A stretch of DNA of 64,000 bases from Algicoccus sp048820935 (GCF_048820935.1 NZ_JBMERD010000005.1:124001-188000), one strand, 5' to 3'; shown: positions 25,440 through 34,635, counted from the stretch's first letter. Made by a program: numbers and translations. The notes: generated by a model not told the origin, from the sequence alone.

Positions 25440-27092
25440 ATGACCAAATATGTTTTTGTAACCGGTGGAGTGGTTTCTTCACTGGGTAAGGGGATTGCAG
25501 CAGCTTCTTTAGGCGCGATTTTAGAGTCGCGCGGACTGCATGTCACCCTCATGAAATTGGATCCGTATATCAACGTAGATCCCGGCACCATGAGCCCGTT
25601 CCAGCATGGTGAGGTTTTTGTGACCGAAGATGGTGCAGAAACTGACCTGGATCTAGGGCATTATGAGCGTTTCATCTCCGCCAAGATGCGCAAATCTAAC
25701 AACTTTACAGCAGGCCAGATTTATGAATCGGTGCTGCGTAAAGAACGTCGTGGCGATTATCTGGGTAAAACGGTTCAGGTAATTCCACACATTACCAATG
25801 AGATTCAGGATTTCATTGTTCGTGGTGCTAGCGCGGCCTGGGACGGTGAGGCAGATGTTGCGATTGTTGAGATTGGTGGTACGGTTGGTGACATTGAATC
25901 GTTGCCGTTTTTGGAAGCCGTGCGCCAGATGAGTCTACGTTTGGGACGTAATCAAGCTGCTTTTGTACATCTGACATTGGTACCTTATATCGCCACCGCA
26001 GGTGAACTCAAAACCAAGCCCACGCAACATTCTGTTCAGAAATTGCGTGAAATAGGAATCACGCCACATGCCTTGTTGTGTCGTGCAGATCGTCCTATCC
26101 CGGACGATGAACGTTCCAAGATTTCCATGTTTTCTAATGTGCCATTGGATGCTGTGATCTCTGTCTGGGATGCAGGCTCGATTTATGAGATTCCAGGCAT
26201 GTTGCATGAGCAAGGACTCGACAGTTTGATTTGTGATGCGCTGGCCTTGAGTCCACCACCTGCTGATCTGACCGTCTGGGAAGAGCTGGTTGAGGCCTTA
26301 AATAATCCCGAGCGTGAAATTCAGATAGCGATGGTCGGTAAATACGTTGATTTGACAGAATCTTACAAATCACTGGCCGAAGCCTTGGTGCACGCAGGGA
26401 TTCATGCACGCACACGCGTCAATGTCAGTTACATTGACTCGGAGGATATCGAGGCACAGGGGACTGATTTACTGAGTGGTTTTGATGCGATTCTAGTGCC
26501 TGGCGGATTTGGTAAGCGTGGGACAGAAGGTAAGATTTCAGCGATTCAATACGCCCGAGAAAATCAAGTGCCTTATCTGGGGATTTGTCTGGGCATGCAA
26601 TTGGCCGTGGTGGAGTTCGCACGCCATGTGGCCGGTCTGGAAGGTGCAGGCAGTACCGAATTTGAACCGAATACAGTTCACCCAGTTGTTGCGCTTATTT
26701 CTGAATGGCAAGATGGTGAAGGTCAAATACAGATTCGAGATGAGGATTCCGCACTCGGTGGCACGATGCGCAAAGGCGCGCAGCGTTGTCCAGTCGTTTC
26801 TGGCACATTGGCACATCGTATTTATGGCAATGAGGTCAATGAACGTCACCGTCACCGCTTTGAAATGAATAACGTCTACGCACCTCGTTTGGAAGAGGCT
26901 GGACTGGTGATTAGTGCACGCACACCGACTGAGAATCTGCCTGAAATTGTGGAGCTGCCTGAGCATCCTTGGTATATGGGCGTGCAATTCCATCCAGAGT
27001 TCACATCAACACCTCGTGATGGGCACCCACTCTTTAGCAGCTTCGTGGAGGCGGCTACTGCTTATCATTTGAAAAAAGGTCAATCATCATGA
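25440..27092 (+). CDS. pyrG: CTP synthase
   Basis: Glutamine-dependent amidation of UTP to CTP. From the ATG at 25440 the protein is 550 aa, starting MTKYVFVTGGVVSSLGKG, the invariant synthetase N-terminus; the in-frame GTG at 25431 is unnecessary. The C-terminal class I glutamine amidotransferase domain has the nucleophile Cys383 in GICLGMQ and the His-Glu pair in VQFHPEFTSTP. The stop overlaps the kdsA start by 4 bp. pyrG-kdsA-eno-ftsB is a conserved proteobacterial order. Confidence 0.98.
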   Translation: MTKYVFVTGGVVSSLGKGIAAASLGAILESRGLHVTLMKLDPYINVDPGTMSPFQHGEVFVTEDGAETDLDLGHYERFISAKMRKSNNFTAGQIYESVLRKERRGDYLGKTVQVIPHITNEIQDFIVRGASAAWDGEADVAIVEIGGTVGDIESLPFLEAVRQMSLRLGRNQAAFVHLTLVPYIATAGELKTKPTQHSVQKLREIGITPHALLCRADRPIPDDERSKISMFSNVPLDAVISVWDAGSIYEIPGMLHEQGLDSLICDALALSPPPADLTVWEELVEALNNPEREIQIAMVGKYVDLTESYKSLAEALVHAGIHARTRVNVSYIDSEDIEAQGTDLLSGFDAILVPGGFGKRGTEGKISAIQYARENQVPYLGICLGMQLAVVEFARHVAGLEGAGSTEFEPNTVHPVVALISEWQDGEGQIQIRDEDSALGGTMRKGAQRCPVVSGTLAHRIYGNEVNERHRHRFEMNNVYAPRLEEAGLVISARTPTENLPEIVELPEHPWYMGVQFHPEFTSTPRDGHPLFSSFVEAATAYHLKKGQSS

Positions 27093-27946
27093 AAATAGCG
27101 GGTTTTGAAGTGGGTCTAACCCAGCCGTTTTTCTTGATTGCTGGGCCATGTGTGATTGAGTCTCGCCAATTGGCGTTTGAAACCGCGCAGGCTCTTAAAG
27201 AACTGACGGCCGAATTGGGCATTCCTTTTATCTACAAGAGTTCGTTTGATAAAGCCAATCGCAGTTCGGGTGCTTCCTATCGAGGGCCTGGGATGGACGA
27301 AGGTCTACGTATTTTGGCCGATGTGCGTGAAGCATTTGATGTGCCAGTGCTAACAGATGTGCATGATATCGAACAGGTGAAAGCCGCAGCAGATGTGGTG
27401 GATGTAATTCAAACGCCAGCATTTCTGTGCCGCCAGACTGATTTTATTGAAGCTTGTGCAGTGAGTGGTAAACCGGTCAATATCAAGAAAGGGCAGTTTC
27501 TGGCACCTGGTGATATGAAGCAAGTCGTTGCGAAGGCCCGTGCGGCGGCGCAACGAGCAAATTTGCCTGAACAAATCATGGTCTGTGAGCGTGGCGTCTC
27601 TTTTGGGTATAACAACCTTGTATCCGATATGCGTTCATTAGCCATCATGCGCGAGACAGACTGCCCGGTGGTTTTTGATGCGACGCATTCGGTTCAGTTG
27701 CCCGGTGGACAAGGGACGTCTTCAGGTGGTCAAAGTGAATTTGTGCCTGTCTTGGCGCGAGCAGCTGTGGCAGCCGGAATTTCTGGGCTTTTTATGGAAA
27801 CCCATCCCAACCCCGAAGAGGCTTTGTCTGATGGGCCCAATGCGGTGCCTTTGCATCAGATGAAAGCCTTGTTGCAGTCTTTACAGGCCATCGATCAGGT
27901 GGTTAAGTCTTCAGGGGCTTTGCAAACGGGTCTGCAATTCGATTGA
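27089..27946 (+). CDS. kdsA: 3-deoxy-D-manno-octulosonate 8-phosphate synthase
   Basis: Condenses phosphoenolpyruvate with arabinose 5-phosphate to make Kdo-8-P for the LPS inner core. The 285-aa protein contains FLIAGPCVIESRQ (about 11-23), the substrate loop KSSFDKANRSSGASYRGPG, and FDATHSVQLPGGQGTSSGG. The start codon overlaps the pyrG stop, so translation is probably coupled. Normal length for the family. Confidence 0.97.
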   Translation: MKIAGFEVGLTQPFFLIAGPCVIESRQLAFETAQALKELTAELGIPFIYKSSFDKANRSSGASYRGPGMDEGLRILADVREAFDVPVLTDVHDIEQVKAAADVVDVIQTPAFLCRQTDFIEACAVSGKPVNIKKGQFLAPGDMKQVVAKARAAAQRANLPEQIMVCERGVSFGYNNLVSDMRSLAIMRETDCPVVFDATHSVQLPGGQGTSSGGQSEFVPVLARAAVAAGISGLFMETHPNPEEALSDGPNAVPLHQMKALLQSLQAIDQVVKSSGALQTGLQFD

Positions 27947-27993
27947 TTGTTTAATTTGTATTTTGATTGTTTTTTACTTCTGGGAATTCTTTT

Positions 27994-29280
27994 ATGAGCG
28001 CTATTGTTGACATCATTGGACGTGAGATTCTGGATTCACGTGGTAATCCAACCGTTGAATGTGACGTCTTGTTAGAGTCTGGAGCCATGGGTCGCGCAGC
28101 CGTACCGTCCGGTGCATCCACAGGTACCCGTGAAGCGGTTGAGCTTCGTGACGGTGATGCAAGCCGTTATCTGGGTAAGGGCGTGCTAAAGGCTGTTGAA
28201 AATGTCAATACCGAAATTTCCGAAGCGCTGATCGGTCTTGATGCACAAGAACAAACGTTTGTGGATCATGTTCTCATTGAGCTCGATGGTACAGAGAACA
28301 AAGAGCGTTTAGGTGCCAATGCTATTTTGGCTGCCAGTATGGCCATTGCCCGAGCAGCAGCAGAAGAAAGCGGTATGTCGCTCTATCGTTATTTTGGTGG
28401 CAGTGGTCCTATGAGTCTGCCTGTGCCCATGATGAACGTCATCAATGGGGGTGCGCACGCCAATAACTCACTGGATATGCAAGAGTTCATGATCATGCCG
28501 ATCGGTGCAACTTCTTTACGTCAGGCTTTGCAAATGGGTGCAGAAACATTCCATGCGCTTAAAGCTTTGATTGACGAACAAGGTATGTCGACTGCCGTGG
28601 GTGATGAAGGTGGTTTTGCGCCGAACGTGGCCAGCCATGAAGCCGCCATTGAATTGATCTTGCAAGCCATTGAACGCGCAGGCTATGAGCCCGGTACACA
28701 AATGGCGCTTGCGCTGGATTGCGCCGCATCCGAATTCTATCGCGACGGTCTGTACCACTTGCGTGGTGAAGGTAACTTGAGGCTGTCATCGACAGATTTT
28801 GCGAATCTGCTGGCCACCTGGTGTGACAAGTACCCGATTATCTCTGTTGAAGACGGGATGGCCGAAGATGACTGGGAGGGCTGGAAAACACTGACCGATG
28901 TCTTGGGCAAGAAAGTTCAGTTGGTGGGTGACGACTTGTTTGTGACCAACACAAAAATCCTGAAGCAAGGGATTGACCAAGGTATCGCAAACTCCATTCT
29001 GATTAAAATCAACCAGATTGGTACGTTGACCGAAACCTTTGCAGCGATCGAAATGGCTAAGCGTGCTGGTTATACATCGGTGATTTCACATCGTTCAGGT
29101 GAGACCGAGGATTCCACCATTGCCGACATTGCTGTGGCCACCAATGCCATGCAGATTAAAACTGGTTCAATGTCGCGTTCAGATCGCATGTCTAAATACA
29201 ATCAGCTTCTGAGAATTGAAGAAGAGTTGTCTGAAGTCGCGACCTATCCAGGTCGAGACGCATTCTACAACTTGCGTTAA
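27994..29280 (+). CDS. eno: Enolase
   Basis: Glycolytic interconversion of 2-phosphoglycerate and phosphoenolpyruvate; in many bacteria also a degradosome component. The ATG at 27994 gives 428 aa starting MSAIVDIIGREILDSRGNPT. Metal-binding Asp/Glu residues occur in LALDCAASEFY, SVEDGMAEDDW and GDDLFVTN, the catalytic Lys in LIKINQIGT, and SHRSGETED follows. The open frame upstream (MFFTSGNSF) lacks support. It supplies PEP, a substrate of the adjacent kdsA product. Confidence 0.98.
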   Translation: MSAIVDIIGREILDSRGNPTVECDVLLESGAMGRAAVPSGASTGTREAVELRDGDASRYLGKGVLKAVENVNTEISEALIGLDAQEQTFVDHVLIELDGTENKERLGANAILAASMAIARAAAEESGMSLYRYFGGSGPMSLPVPMMNVINGGAHANNSLDMQEFMIMPIGATSLRQALQMGAETFHALKALIDEQGMSTAVGDEGGFAPNVASHEAAIELILQAIERAGYEPGTQMALALDCAASEFYRDGLYHLRGEGNLRLSSTDFANLLATWCDKYPIISVEDGMAEDDWEGWKTLTDVLGKKVQLVGDDLFVTNTKILKQGIDQGIANSILIKINQIGTLTETFAAIEMAKRAGYTSVISHRSGETEDSTIADIAVATNAMQIKTGSMSRSDRMSKYNQLLRIEEELSEVATYPGRDAFYNLR

Positions 29281-29294
29281 TTCAGGCCAAGCCC

Positions 29295-29570
29295 ATGCGA
29301 CTCATCTTCATCGGTGTACTAATCTTGTTTGTGTTGATTCAGTATCCTCTGTGGATGGGTCGTGGTGGCTGGTTTGAAGTGCTGAAGTTGAGGGAAGAAG
29401 TTGCACAAAAACATCAGACGAATGAAGGATTGCGGGCTAGAAATGAAGCCATGCGTGCTGAAGTCGAAGATTTGCGCAGCGGCACTGAAGCATCAGAAGA
29501 AAGAGCTCGTGCCGAATTGGGCTTGATGCACGAACGCGAAGTTTTTATACAAATCGCACCAGCTGATTAA
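29295..29570 (+). CDS. ftsB: Cell division protein FtsB
   Basis: Bitopic septal protein that forms the FtsQLB complex. The 91-aa sequence has one N-terminal membrane helix (about 3-19) followed by a coiled coil (about 28-62, rich in Glu and Arg, with RNEAMRAEVEDLRSG) and the conserved EERARAELGLMHEREVFIQI end. It is 14 bp downstream of eno, the standard eno-ftsB arrangement. Confidence 0.95.
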   Translation: MRLIFIGVLILFVLIQYPLWMGRGGWFEVLKLREEVAQKHQTNEGLRARNEAMRAEVEDLRSGTEASEERARAELGLMHEREVFIQIAPAD

Positions 29571-29577
29571 AGTTCGA

Positions 29578-30243
29578 TCATTTTAAACGACGCCAATCAG
29601 TCGGTATGAAGTGATTGTGTATCATTCCTGCACCCGCACACTGCTTATCAGGCTCTTCGCGGGGACTTTGCATGACAGCCTTAGTCCGAGTTCGGATTGT
29701 AAGGTTCGGCCCGAGAATGGCTTGTAGCCAGGGCAGAACCAAAGGGTAATTGACCCGAGTCTCTAATGACAGGATGTTGGCTTCAGAAATTGTGCGTTTG
29801 GACTGTCTACCTCGACCGCCTGACCATCCCCTTGCGACAAAGTGCTGATGTTGTGCAGCGACATGGTTATGACGAATGACAGATCGTTTGAGTCGCTGAC
29901 TGAGCGCAGGATCTTTAAAGTCTTGCATGAGTAGGTTCACATTGTCGAGGACACATACCGTACCAAGTCGTAATGTGCGTGGCCTCAGGTGTTTGCGTAA
30001 ATGTGCTTGTGCAGCACTGGGCTGACCACCAAGCATGGCGGCGTGTTCAGTTGCCCGTTGACTATGTAAAAGTAGATGCTCTTTCAGCACAAACCAGTGC
30101 GTGACCTCAAATAAGACAGACAAGAGCATTAGAACCGACGCTGCGGTGACCAACCATTCGACGATGGCTTGGCCTTGGCACGACAAAATAACAGGTTTGT
30201 TTGTGGGTCGATGAAAAGGTGATAAGTGGGAGAGGGGCTTCAA
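29578..30243 (-). CDS. TadE-like pseudopilin-type protein, isolated
   Basis: Probably a membrane-anchored, exported protein related to TadE/TadF pseudopilins. The 221-aa sequence has a short basic leader ending in Gly24, then QAIVEW with Glu at the +5 position and a hydrophobic helix (about 26-48). This is the arrangement processed by prepilin peptidases. The C-terminal part contains SLETRVNYPLVLPWLQAILG, a pattern seen in TadE-like proteins, with basic low-conservation sequence between. No other tad or pil gene is in the window. It converges with ftsB. Confidence 0.6.
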   Translation of the reverse strand: MKPLSHLSPFHRPTNKPVILSCQGQAIVEWLVTAASVLMLLSVLFEVTHWFVLKEHLLLHSQRATEHAAMLGGQPSAAQAHLRKHLRPRTLRLGTVCVLDNVNLLMQDFKDPALSQRLKRSVIRHNHVAAQHQHFVARGWSGGRGRQSKRTISEANILSLETRVNYPLVLPWLQAILGPNLTIRTRTKAVMQSPREEPDKQCAGAGMIHNHFIPTDWRRLK

Positions 30244-30397
30244 CGTGAACTCTGACAGTGACGTAACTGCACTTCGTTGGACAGATCAATGTCCAGCGAT
30301 ATTACGTGTGTTTTAAGAGAACAGGTGGTGGCAGCGAGACAGCTTTGTCCCGCTTAAAGCTTTTTGAAGCTTTGTTAAAGCTCCATGAATGTGCGAT

Positions 30398-31312
30398 TTA
30401 ATGCAGTGTGCCTGAAATAGGCGTGTCTGACGCAAATAGGTCTGCGACTTGCTGTGCATCAAATGTATAGCGCTCGGCGCAGAATTCGCAGGTAATCTCG
30501 ACGATGGATTCTTTATCGAGAATGTCATCGACTTCTGAGCGTCCTAAAGACTTCAGCATCGTCTGAACTCGCTCACGGGTGCATCCGCAATGCCAGTGCG
30601 CGTCCTTAGTTTCAAGACTGATAACAGGCCGCTCCCAGAAGAGTCTTTGCAGTAGTGTTTCGATGTCTGTTTCTGCCATTTCCTGAGGCGTGAGTGTTGA
30701 GCACAGTGCTAGTGCATGCTCCCAAGTTTCGAGTGCCTGTTCTGCAGTGGTGCTGTCGATCCCACCTGAGACTGGCATGCGTTGAAGCATCAAACCTCGA
30801 ACGCATTCGGAACTCACGTGTAACCACAAACGAGTATCCAATTGCTCGGATTGGGTCATATATTGCTCGATTGCCTGAGCGACGTTCTCTGTGTCCGCTG
30901 AAACGATACCTTGATAAGGTTGCTGAAGGCGTCCTGCCTCGGTTTTAGGTGGATTAATGATCACAGAAAACCGACCCTGACCATCTGGATTGATAATATC
31001 TCGCAAACCTTCTTCGTCGGCTAGTGGTTCAGAACCAGCTCGTACGGTTGCGCGCATGCTCATGTCAGCCCGACATTCAACAACGATCAATCGAACAGAT
31101 CCTTGACCCTGAAGCTGCAAAAGCAGTGAACCATCAAATTTGATACTAGAGGTCAGGAGTGCTGCAGCACCCATCAATTCACCTAGCAAGTGTTCAATGG
31201 CAGGCGCATGGGTTTGGCGCAAAAGGGCAGCTTGCCAGACGTCTTGAAGTTCGACAGCGCTAACACGCACGCTACGATCTTCAAGTAGAAATTTTTTGAT
31301 TTGATCGGACAT
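30398..31312 (-). CDS. hslO: Hsp33 redox-activated chaperonin
   Basis: Cytosolic holdase chaperone switched on by oxidation and unfolding. The 304-aa protein ends with the zinc/redox switch: Cys242 and Cys244 (HCGCTRERV) and Cys275 and Cys278 (TCEFCAERY), matching the family C-X-C...C-X2-C pattern. The N-terminal chaperone domain holds AALLTSSIKFDGSLLLQLQG. It is followed downstream by a gap with small inverted repeats near 30320-30370. Upstream lies the gamma-carbonic anhydrase gene on the same strand. Confidence 0.96.
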   Translation of the reverse strand: MSDQIKKFLLEDRSVRVSAVELQDVWQAALLRQTHAPAIEHLLGELMGAAALLTSSIKFDGSLLLQLQGQGSVRLIVVECRADMSMRATVRAGSEPLADEEGLRDIINPDGQGRFSVIINPPKTEAGRLQQPYQGIVSADTENVAQAIEQYMTQSEQLDTRLWLHVSSECVRGLMLQRMPVSGGIDSTTAEQALETWEHALALCSTLTPQEMAETDIETLLQRLFWERPVISLETKDAHWHCGCTRERVQTMLKSLGRSEVDDILDKESIVEITCEFCAERYTFDAQQVADLFASDTPISGTLH

Positions 31313-31374
31313 GTGACAAATTTTTTGGAATATAGGGCGTAACTCGGAATCAGATGATTAGATCGGTCGTTTGC

Positions 31375-31896
31375 TTAATCGATGCGCTTCAGAACTTTGG
31401 CGTAATGCTTGCCACGCTCTTCGTAAGTACGATTGTTGCGCTGCATTTGCGCAATTTCTTCTGGCGATAAGGTGCGAGCAATTTTACCGACACCGAGCAC
31501 CAGACTGCCGTCTGGAATCACACGACCTTCAGGCACAATTGCGCCAGCACCGATCAAGCAGTTCTTGCCGACAACGGCATTGTTTAGAATGATGGCCTGC
31601 ATGCCGATGAGTGAGCCCTCACCGATCGTACAGCCATGTAGCATCGCCTGATGGCCTACGGTGACTCGATCATGAACTGTGAGAGGCGTGTCTGGATCAA
31701 CGTGCATGACACAGCCTTCCTGAACGTTGCTGCCTTTACCGATATGAATCGGTGCGTTGTCAGCGCGAATTGTGACATTAGGCCAAATGCTGGCGCCTGC
31801 CATCACACGTACATCACCGATAAGAATCGCGTTTTCAAAAACCCATGCTTCGGGGTCAACTTGTGGAATCAAATCATCAAGCTGATAGAGAGCCAT
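31375..31896 (-). CDS. Gamma-carbonic-anhydrase family hexapeptide protein
   Basis: Left-handed beta-helix trimer of the YrdA/PaaY type, possibly a carbonic anhydrase. The 173-aa sequence has the repeated I/V/L-G-x4 hexapeptides and the zinc-ligand histidine pattern in VMHVDPDTPLTVHDRV and VGHQAMLHGCTIG. Catalytic activity of bacterial YrdA-like members is often weak or unproven, so function is left open. It starts 10 bp from the stop of the upstream acyl-CoA-synthetase-like gene and is likely cotranscribed. Confidence 0.9.
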   Translation of the reverse strand: MALYQLDDLIPQVDPEAWVFENAILIGDVRVMAGASIWPNVTIRADNAPIHIGKGSNVQEGCVMHVDPDTPLTVHDRVTVGHQAMLHGCTIGEGSLIGMQAIILNNAVVGKNCLIGAGAIVPEGRVIPDGSLVLGVGKIARTLSPEEIAQMQRNNRTYEERGKHYAKVLKRID

Positions 31897-31905
31897 ATCA
31901 AAACC

Positions 31906-33627
31906 TCAAGAGTCGGCGTCGTCGTCTTCGCCGATCGGTAATAGTTGTACGCCACTGAGACCATGGCGCAGTCGCAATAAATCGCGTCGGGGGTGACCTT
32001 GATTGTCAATGGAGATCCGTGAAATTACACCGATTTGTATCGGTTGCGTTTCAATGAGCGGTGCAATTTGTTCCAGTATTTGAGTCGCCAAGTTCTGCCG
32101 AACAGCTTGCGCAAAATTTAGAGAGCCATCAAGCTCCAGAATCAACCAAAGTTCACGAGACTCAATGGTTTGAGGGTCTTCTTTTGTCTGTGGCTGAATG
32201 GCTGCTGCCATTGAAATCTCGGGCATCGCCATGACCGCTTGTTCAATGACGAGCGGATGCGTGCAACGCCCATTGACTTGTAAGGCGTCTTCTTTCCAGC
32301 CAATTAGCTGGATATCACCGGATTTTTCGAGCTTGCCAAAGAGTCCCACAGGATGGCGGGTTGCAATCTCAATGGGTTCCAGAATGTCAGCAGGCTCTTT
32401 CAAGGGCCAGACACCGACATACATGGCTGGATCGGTATCACCAGCTGGATCGGTTCGATGCGCATAGATTGCGTCACAGTTTGCGAGATGAATCTCTGGT
32501 TCGTCAGTTTCTGGTTCAGGTGCCTGTGTAATCTGATGACCTGGAAAGACCCGTCCACTGTGGTGTGAGCTTGCAGGCCACATGACCTGACTGTCTCCCC
32601 AAAGTAGACCACAACCTGAAATAAACGAACATAGATTAATTTCAACGCCTAGGCGTTCCTTCGCACGTTCTCGCCAGTGTTCTGACAGGTGTTCGCCTAA
32701 AATACCCACGCCAGTAAATGCAAAGGGTTCCGACGGTTCTGTATGTTTAAGCCAGTGGCACAACAATCCGACGTTGGTGTTGAGGTGCGAGAGTTCGAAG
32801 TGACTAGACTCTAGAATTTCTGGGTCGTGCGGCAGAGTGGCTTGTACGCGCACTCCAACTCCGAAATACAGTGATGGCAAAATAGTCCCTAAAAGCCCAG
32901 ACTCAGACATCATTGCATGCGTTGTCAGCATGCCAGTGGCATTGTCTGGAAACCAGTTGTTTGTGCAAACAAAACCTGGCAAATTACCAATTAAGGATTG
33001 GTGCGCTAGCAGATAAGCCGTCTGGGGTGGGTAGATGTCATCAGCCCGATTAGGCCAGACCAGCAACGCAGGTTGCTGTGGGCGAGTTGGTTCGGAAGAG
33101 ATCCGATGCAACTGTCGTGATAGCAAACCGTGCCAATCCATGACATTGTCGGCACGTACATCCAGGCCAACAATTTGCTGAACACGTTGACAGCGTTGCA
33201 ATGCACCTAAAACCTTATCGGGTTCACTGTCATCGATAAAGACCAAACGGCAGCGAGCCTGACGAATCCGTTGCGTCAGAATATCACCGTGCTCCGTCGA
33301 TGGCAGCGGGACCGCGATACATTGACGGTGCCAACATGCCATCAGTAGTGCGAGCGCTTCTGTGCGTTCACGCATGATAATGCCGACTCGGTCGCCGACA
33401 CGGGCGCCCATTCGGTCAAGTCCGAGTGCAAGTTTATTGGCGAGTTGAGCCAAACCTTGGAAGGTTAATGTTTGTGCATAACCGTCTGGTCCAACGATTT
33501 CGATGGCGACGGATTTGCTGTGCGATGGGAGATCTTCCCATTGAAAGCAACAGGCGTGCGCCAGATTGAAATCTCGGGGTATATGCCATGCATATTCGTC
33601 TACAAGTGAGCGATACTGATCTGTCAT
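31906..33627 (-). CDS. Acyl-CoA-synthetase-like protein with degenerate catalytic motifs
   Basis: Shows the overall layout of acetyl/medium-chain acyl-CoA synthetases (573 aa): ALGLDRMGARVGDRVGIIM near 67-85, a recognisable LAHQSLIGNLPG, and the late GDIQLIGWKEDALQVNGR segment. The key adenylation motifs are gone. The P-loop normally written YTSGTTGxPKG is replaced around residues 187-204 by a WPNRADDIYPP-type sequence. The YGQTE-type motif is SFISGCG (334-340). The C-terminal GK catalytic lysine region reads QGHPRRDLL (about 543-551). The frame is intact and long, so it looks like a maintained pseudo-enzyme rather than decay. Function unknown. Confidence 0.75.
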   Translation of the reverse strand: MTDQYRSLVDEYAWHIPRDFNLAHACCFQWEDLPSHSKSVAIEIVGPDGYAQTLTFQGLAQLANKLALGLDRMGARVGDRVGIIMRERTEALALLMACWHRQCIAVPLPSTEHGDILTQRIRQARCRLVFIDDSEPDKVLGALQRCQRVQQIVGLDVRADNVMDWHGLLSRQLHRISSEPTRPQQPALLVWPNRADDIYPPQTAYLLAHQSLIGNLPGFVCTNNWFPDNATGMLTTHAMMSESGLLGTILPSLYFGVGVRVQATLPHDPEILESSHFELSHLNTNVGLLCHWLKHTEPSEPFAFTGVGILGEHLSEHWRERAKERLGVEINLCSFISGCGLLWGDSQVMWPASSHHSGRVFPGHQITQAPEPETDEPEIHLANCDAIYAHRTDPAGDTDPAMYVGVWPLKEPADILEPIEIATRHPVGLFGKLEKSGDIQLIGWKEDALQVNGRCTHPLVIEQAVMAMPEISMAAAIQPQTKEDPQTIESRELWLILELDGSLNFAQAVRQNLATQILEQIAPLIETQPIQIGVISRISIDNQGHPRRDLLRLRHGLSGVQLLPIGEDDDADS

Positions 33628-33736
33628 TCGGGTGAGCCTGATGCCGATGTCCTTTTAAGTTTCTTTGTAGCATGACGCAGTTTGAGTCACTTAGCAACTT
33701 ACAATTGCATCTATGCTTCGATTACAGCGCGCTATG

Positions 33737-34264
33737 TCAGCGTTTGGTCAGATGACGGATGTCAACGATGCGGGTTCCACTGAAAATATCGTGTAAGAAC
33801 TGACCATCGCGTCGGAACCAGGTTGGAATGAAAATCAGAAACGGCGCGCCAACAGCCAGCATATATGCGGCTTTAAAGTTCGTTTCCATGACAATCCAGT
33901 GGAGAATTCCGAAACCAACCAGAGGTATAATCCAGCTAAGTATATATCGCAATGTCAATTGACCAAAATTTAACCGTTTTTGATCGGGTCGTACTAACTG
34001 AATGTGCCATGCTCGCATCGGCAAAGTTTGACCGCCGCGTCGCCATGACGCCATAAAGTAAAGACCGATTGCTAAAAATATAACCAGCTGTCTTGCCTCA
34101 CGTAAAACAAGACCATGACGACTCTGCGTGAGTGCATCAAATAAATAATCAGCAATAAAAACAACGCCAAACAAGAGTGCGCCTTCATACATCATGGCGG
34201 CAAAACGTTTGCGACGTGATGCGTTGATGAAAGGCGTTTGATCCGCAGATGAGAGGGTTGTCAT
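33737..34264 (-). CDS. RDD family membrane protein
   Basis: Small integral membrane protein of unknown function; some RDD proteins are linked to Na+/H+ exchange. The 175-aa sequence has three hydrophobic segments, an N-terminal SRRKRFAAMMYEGALL (the R-x-x-A-x(3)-D-like region, with Tyr-Glu where many members have Asp), and the RAWHIQLVRPD motif characteristic of RDD proteins. It lies 109 bp upstream of the acyl-CoA-synthetase-like gene on the same strand. Confidence 0.85.
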   Translation of the reverse strand: MTTLSSADQTPFINASRRKRFAAMMYEGALLFGVVFIADYLFDALTQSRHGLVLREARQLVIFLAIGLYFMASWRRGGQTLPMRAWHIQLVRPDQKRLNFGQLTLRYILSWIIPLVGFGILHWIVMETNFKAAYMLAVGAPFLIFIPTWFRRDGQFLHDIFSGTRIVDIRHLTKR

Positions 34265-34343
34265 GAAGTAGAACGTTCCAATAATGTGACTGGTTAATAG
34301 AGCATTATCGGCGATTCGGATAATTCTTGCTTGCCAAGCAAAA

Positions 34344-34383
34344 GCACGCTAAAAACAGATGGGCGCCCACAGGGCGCCCATTG
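34344..34383 (-). terminator. Intrinsic terminator of the 77-aa orphan gene
   Basis: TGGGCGCCC (34360-34368) and GGGCGCCCA (34372-34380) form a perfect 9-bp GC-rich stem with a 3-nt loop. On the minus strand it is followed by TCTGTTTTTAG. It supports the minus-strand small ORF at 34402-34635 being a real transcription unit. Confidence 0.75.
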
Positions 34384-34401
34384 TCTATTTCTTTGAGTAG
34401 C

Positions 34402-34635
34402 TTAAATGCTGTGATACATCTGTGTGCCGTGTTTTCTTTGCAGCAAAGTAGCATCAGACAGCACAGCACGAATGAATCTCAAGCCTGAGTGCACTGAGCG
34501 CGCAACTGATTGAATCAAATGCTTTTGTGCTTTGGCACGAATGAGACGCTCTGCCAAGTGTGGGTTGACGCGGTACGCGACATTGGTGGCAGAAATTTGT
34601 GGTTGCACATCGTAATTAAAGTATTCGTAGTTCAT
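34402..34635 (-). CDS. Small uncharacterised protein, 77 aa
   Basis: I do not recognise this protein. It starts MNYEYFNYDVQPQISATNVA and continues with a basic, probably helical stretch (HLAERLIRAKAQKHLIQSVARSV), with no signal peptide or membrane segment. The ATG has an AAAGGT site, a strong terminator follows, and no overlapping gene exists, which supports expression. About 120 bp upstream of its start lie two tandem palindromes that may regulate it or the divergent lyase-like gene. Confidence 0.6.
   Translation of the reverse strand: MNYEYFNYDVQPQISATNVAYRVNPHLAERLIRAKAQKHLIQSVARSVHSGLRFIRAVLSDATLLQRKHGTQMYHSI

Noticed and set aside
30320..30372. Small inverted repeats such as AAAGCTT-TTTG-AAGCTTT after hslO
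   Set aside because: Short, AT-rich and without a clear T tract on the strand of the gene; not strong enough to call a terminator.
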